From the NCBI RefSeq assembly GCF_900142965.1, contig NZ_FRCQ01000023.1, forward strand, positions 1 through 64,000: a stretch of 64,000 nucleotides of DNA, given 5' to 3'. Numbering within the stretch: the first letter of the stretch is position 1; every line of letters starts with the position of its first letter. The notes beneath the pieces are model-generated. The model made no database searches. It saw nothing but the letters and a program-made list of their open reading frames with translations, and had not been told where the DNA came from. Source of the stretch: Rhizobacter sp. OV335. Lineage in GTDB: Bacteria > Pseudomonadota > Gammaproteobacteria > Burkholderiales > Burkholderiaceae_C. A program made the translations under genes and the position numbers. This document shows, in pieces, positions 63,716-64,000 of this stretch.

Positions 63716-64000
63716 TCAGCTTGCCTTGCTTGGCGGATGCGCCTCACCAACGACTCCGACAAACATGGCCATCGCCCGGGCATGCATCTCGTTCGTTTGC
63801 TGCCGAAGCTCCTCGCTATCACCCTCTAACCCAAGCTCTTCCCGACACGCGGCCATGACCGACTGGATTTGCAGCATGGCTTGGGCGTTTGACGTCAGCA
63901 TTGACTCTTGGATCCTTCGAACCTTCGGCTGGAGTTCCTCCTGCGACTCGTCCACAATTTTTGTGCAGTCATCGATGATGTGCGCCTGTACCTTCAACAG
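63716..64000 (-). CDS. Hypothetical helical protein, cut by window edge
   Basis: An open frame runs from the right edge to a stop at 63716. The visible 95 residues are helical and acidic (VQAHIIDDCTKIVDESQEEL, LGLEGDSEELRQQTNEMHAR) with a hydrophobic AMAMFVGVVG. No ATG is visible, so the start lies outside. No family recognised. It resembles small phage- or island-type proteins in composition only. Confidence 0.5.
   Translation of the reverse strand: MLKVQAHIIDDCTKIVDESQEELQPKVRRIQESMLTSNAQAMLQIQSVMAACREELGLEGDSEELRQQTNEMHARAMAMFVGVVGEAHPPSKAS

Overview
The window is high-GC bacterial DNA, apart from one AT-richer patch, with the gene content of a betaproteobacterium of the order Burkholderiales (Rubrivivax/Leptothrix/Piscinibacter-like). 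The indicators are a lolA-rarA-ftsK neighbourhood, a DUF3717+DUF1289 protein, a PEP-CTERM protein, a Bug-type receptor, an atz/biu-type ureide cluster and a tRNA-Leu(CAA) carrying an integrase. Taxonomy is inferred from gene content and protein style; no database was searched.

Layout. 1-350: the start of a tyrosine-type integrase next to tRNA-Leu, i.e. the edge of an integrated element lying to the left. 440-6071: rhomboid protease, an HtrA-like protein that has lost two of three catalytic residues, an NAD-epimerase-like protein, a ferredoxin-type reductase, a Bug receptor and a CsgG-like lipoprotein. 6193-9746: livHMGF branched-chain amino acid transporter. 9976-18181: housekeeping (rarA, lolA, ftsK, a Crp/Fnr regulator, trxB, rpmB-rpmG, a desaturase). 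18359-24399: rsmB, DUF1653, DUF1345, purN, trpS, DUF3717/DUF1289, MATE pump. 24400-27167: a CpxP-CpxR-CpxA-like envelope-stress operon. 27301-27389: a LexA-type box, a -10 element and a terminator around about 60 nt with no protein gene, a candidate SOS-controlled small RNA. 27407-33876: exported MsrA, DUF2784, PEP-CTERM protein, ECF sigma factor with SnoaL tail diverging from an SDR, DUF3224, AraC regulator, truncated haemoglobin.

33873-38584 is an accessory patch, partly AT-rich: a frameshifted gene, an AbiJ_NTD4-type abortive-infection-like protein, an MltR-like protein with a HEPN-style RNEFAH motif, a cluster of ACTGAGGACA decamers, a phage capsid fragment, an XRE regulator with its palindromic operator, and a histidine phosphatase. 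38713-45969 holds an aldo/keto reductase, an HEMTH metalloprotease-like protein, a DapA-family lyase, a large haem c lipoprotein and a LacI regulator with two matching operators upstream of the lipoprotein gene.

46139-63093 is the most coherent system. On the plus strand are atzF-atzG-atzE-atzH and a GntR/FCD regulator. On the minus strand is a nine-gene run of overlapping genes encoding two complete ABC importers (BMP type and NitT/TauT type) interleaved with a biuret hydrolase (biuH) and a second cysteine hydrolase. Similar palindromes (CTTGCATACAAG and CTTGTATACATG) precede both transcription units. Together they could import a ureide-type compound and degrade it through biuret/carboxybiuret and allophanate to ammonia and CO2. 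Between the two halves sits a FecR / haem-sensor / Ser-Thr kinase gene trio and a 397-bp near-palindromic element that supplies the last codons of the second hydrolase. The right end carries a broken 2-oxoacid dehydrogenase E1-beta remnant and a gene cut by the window edge.
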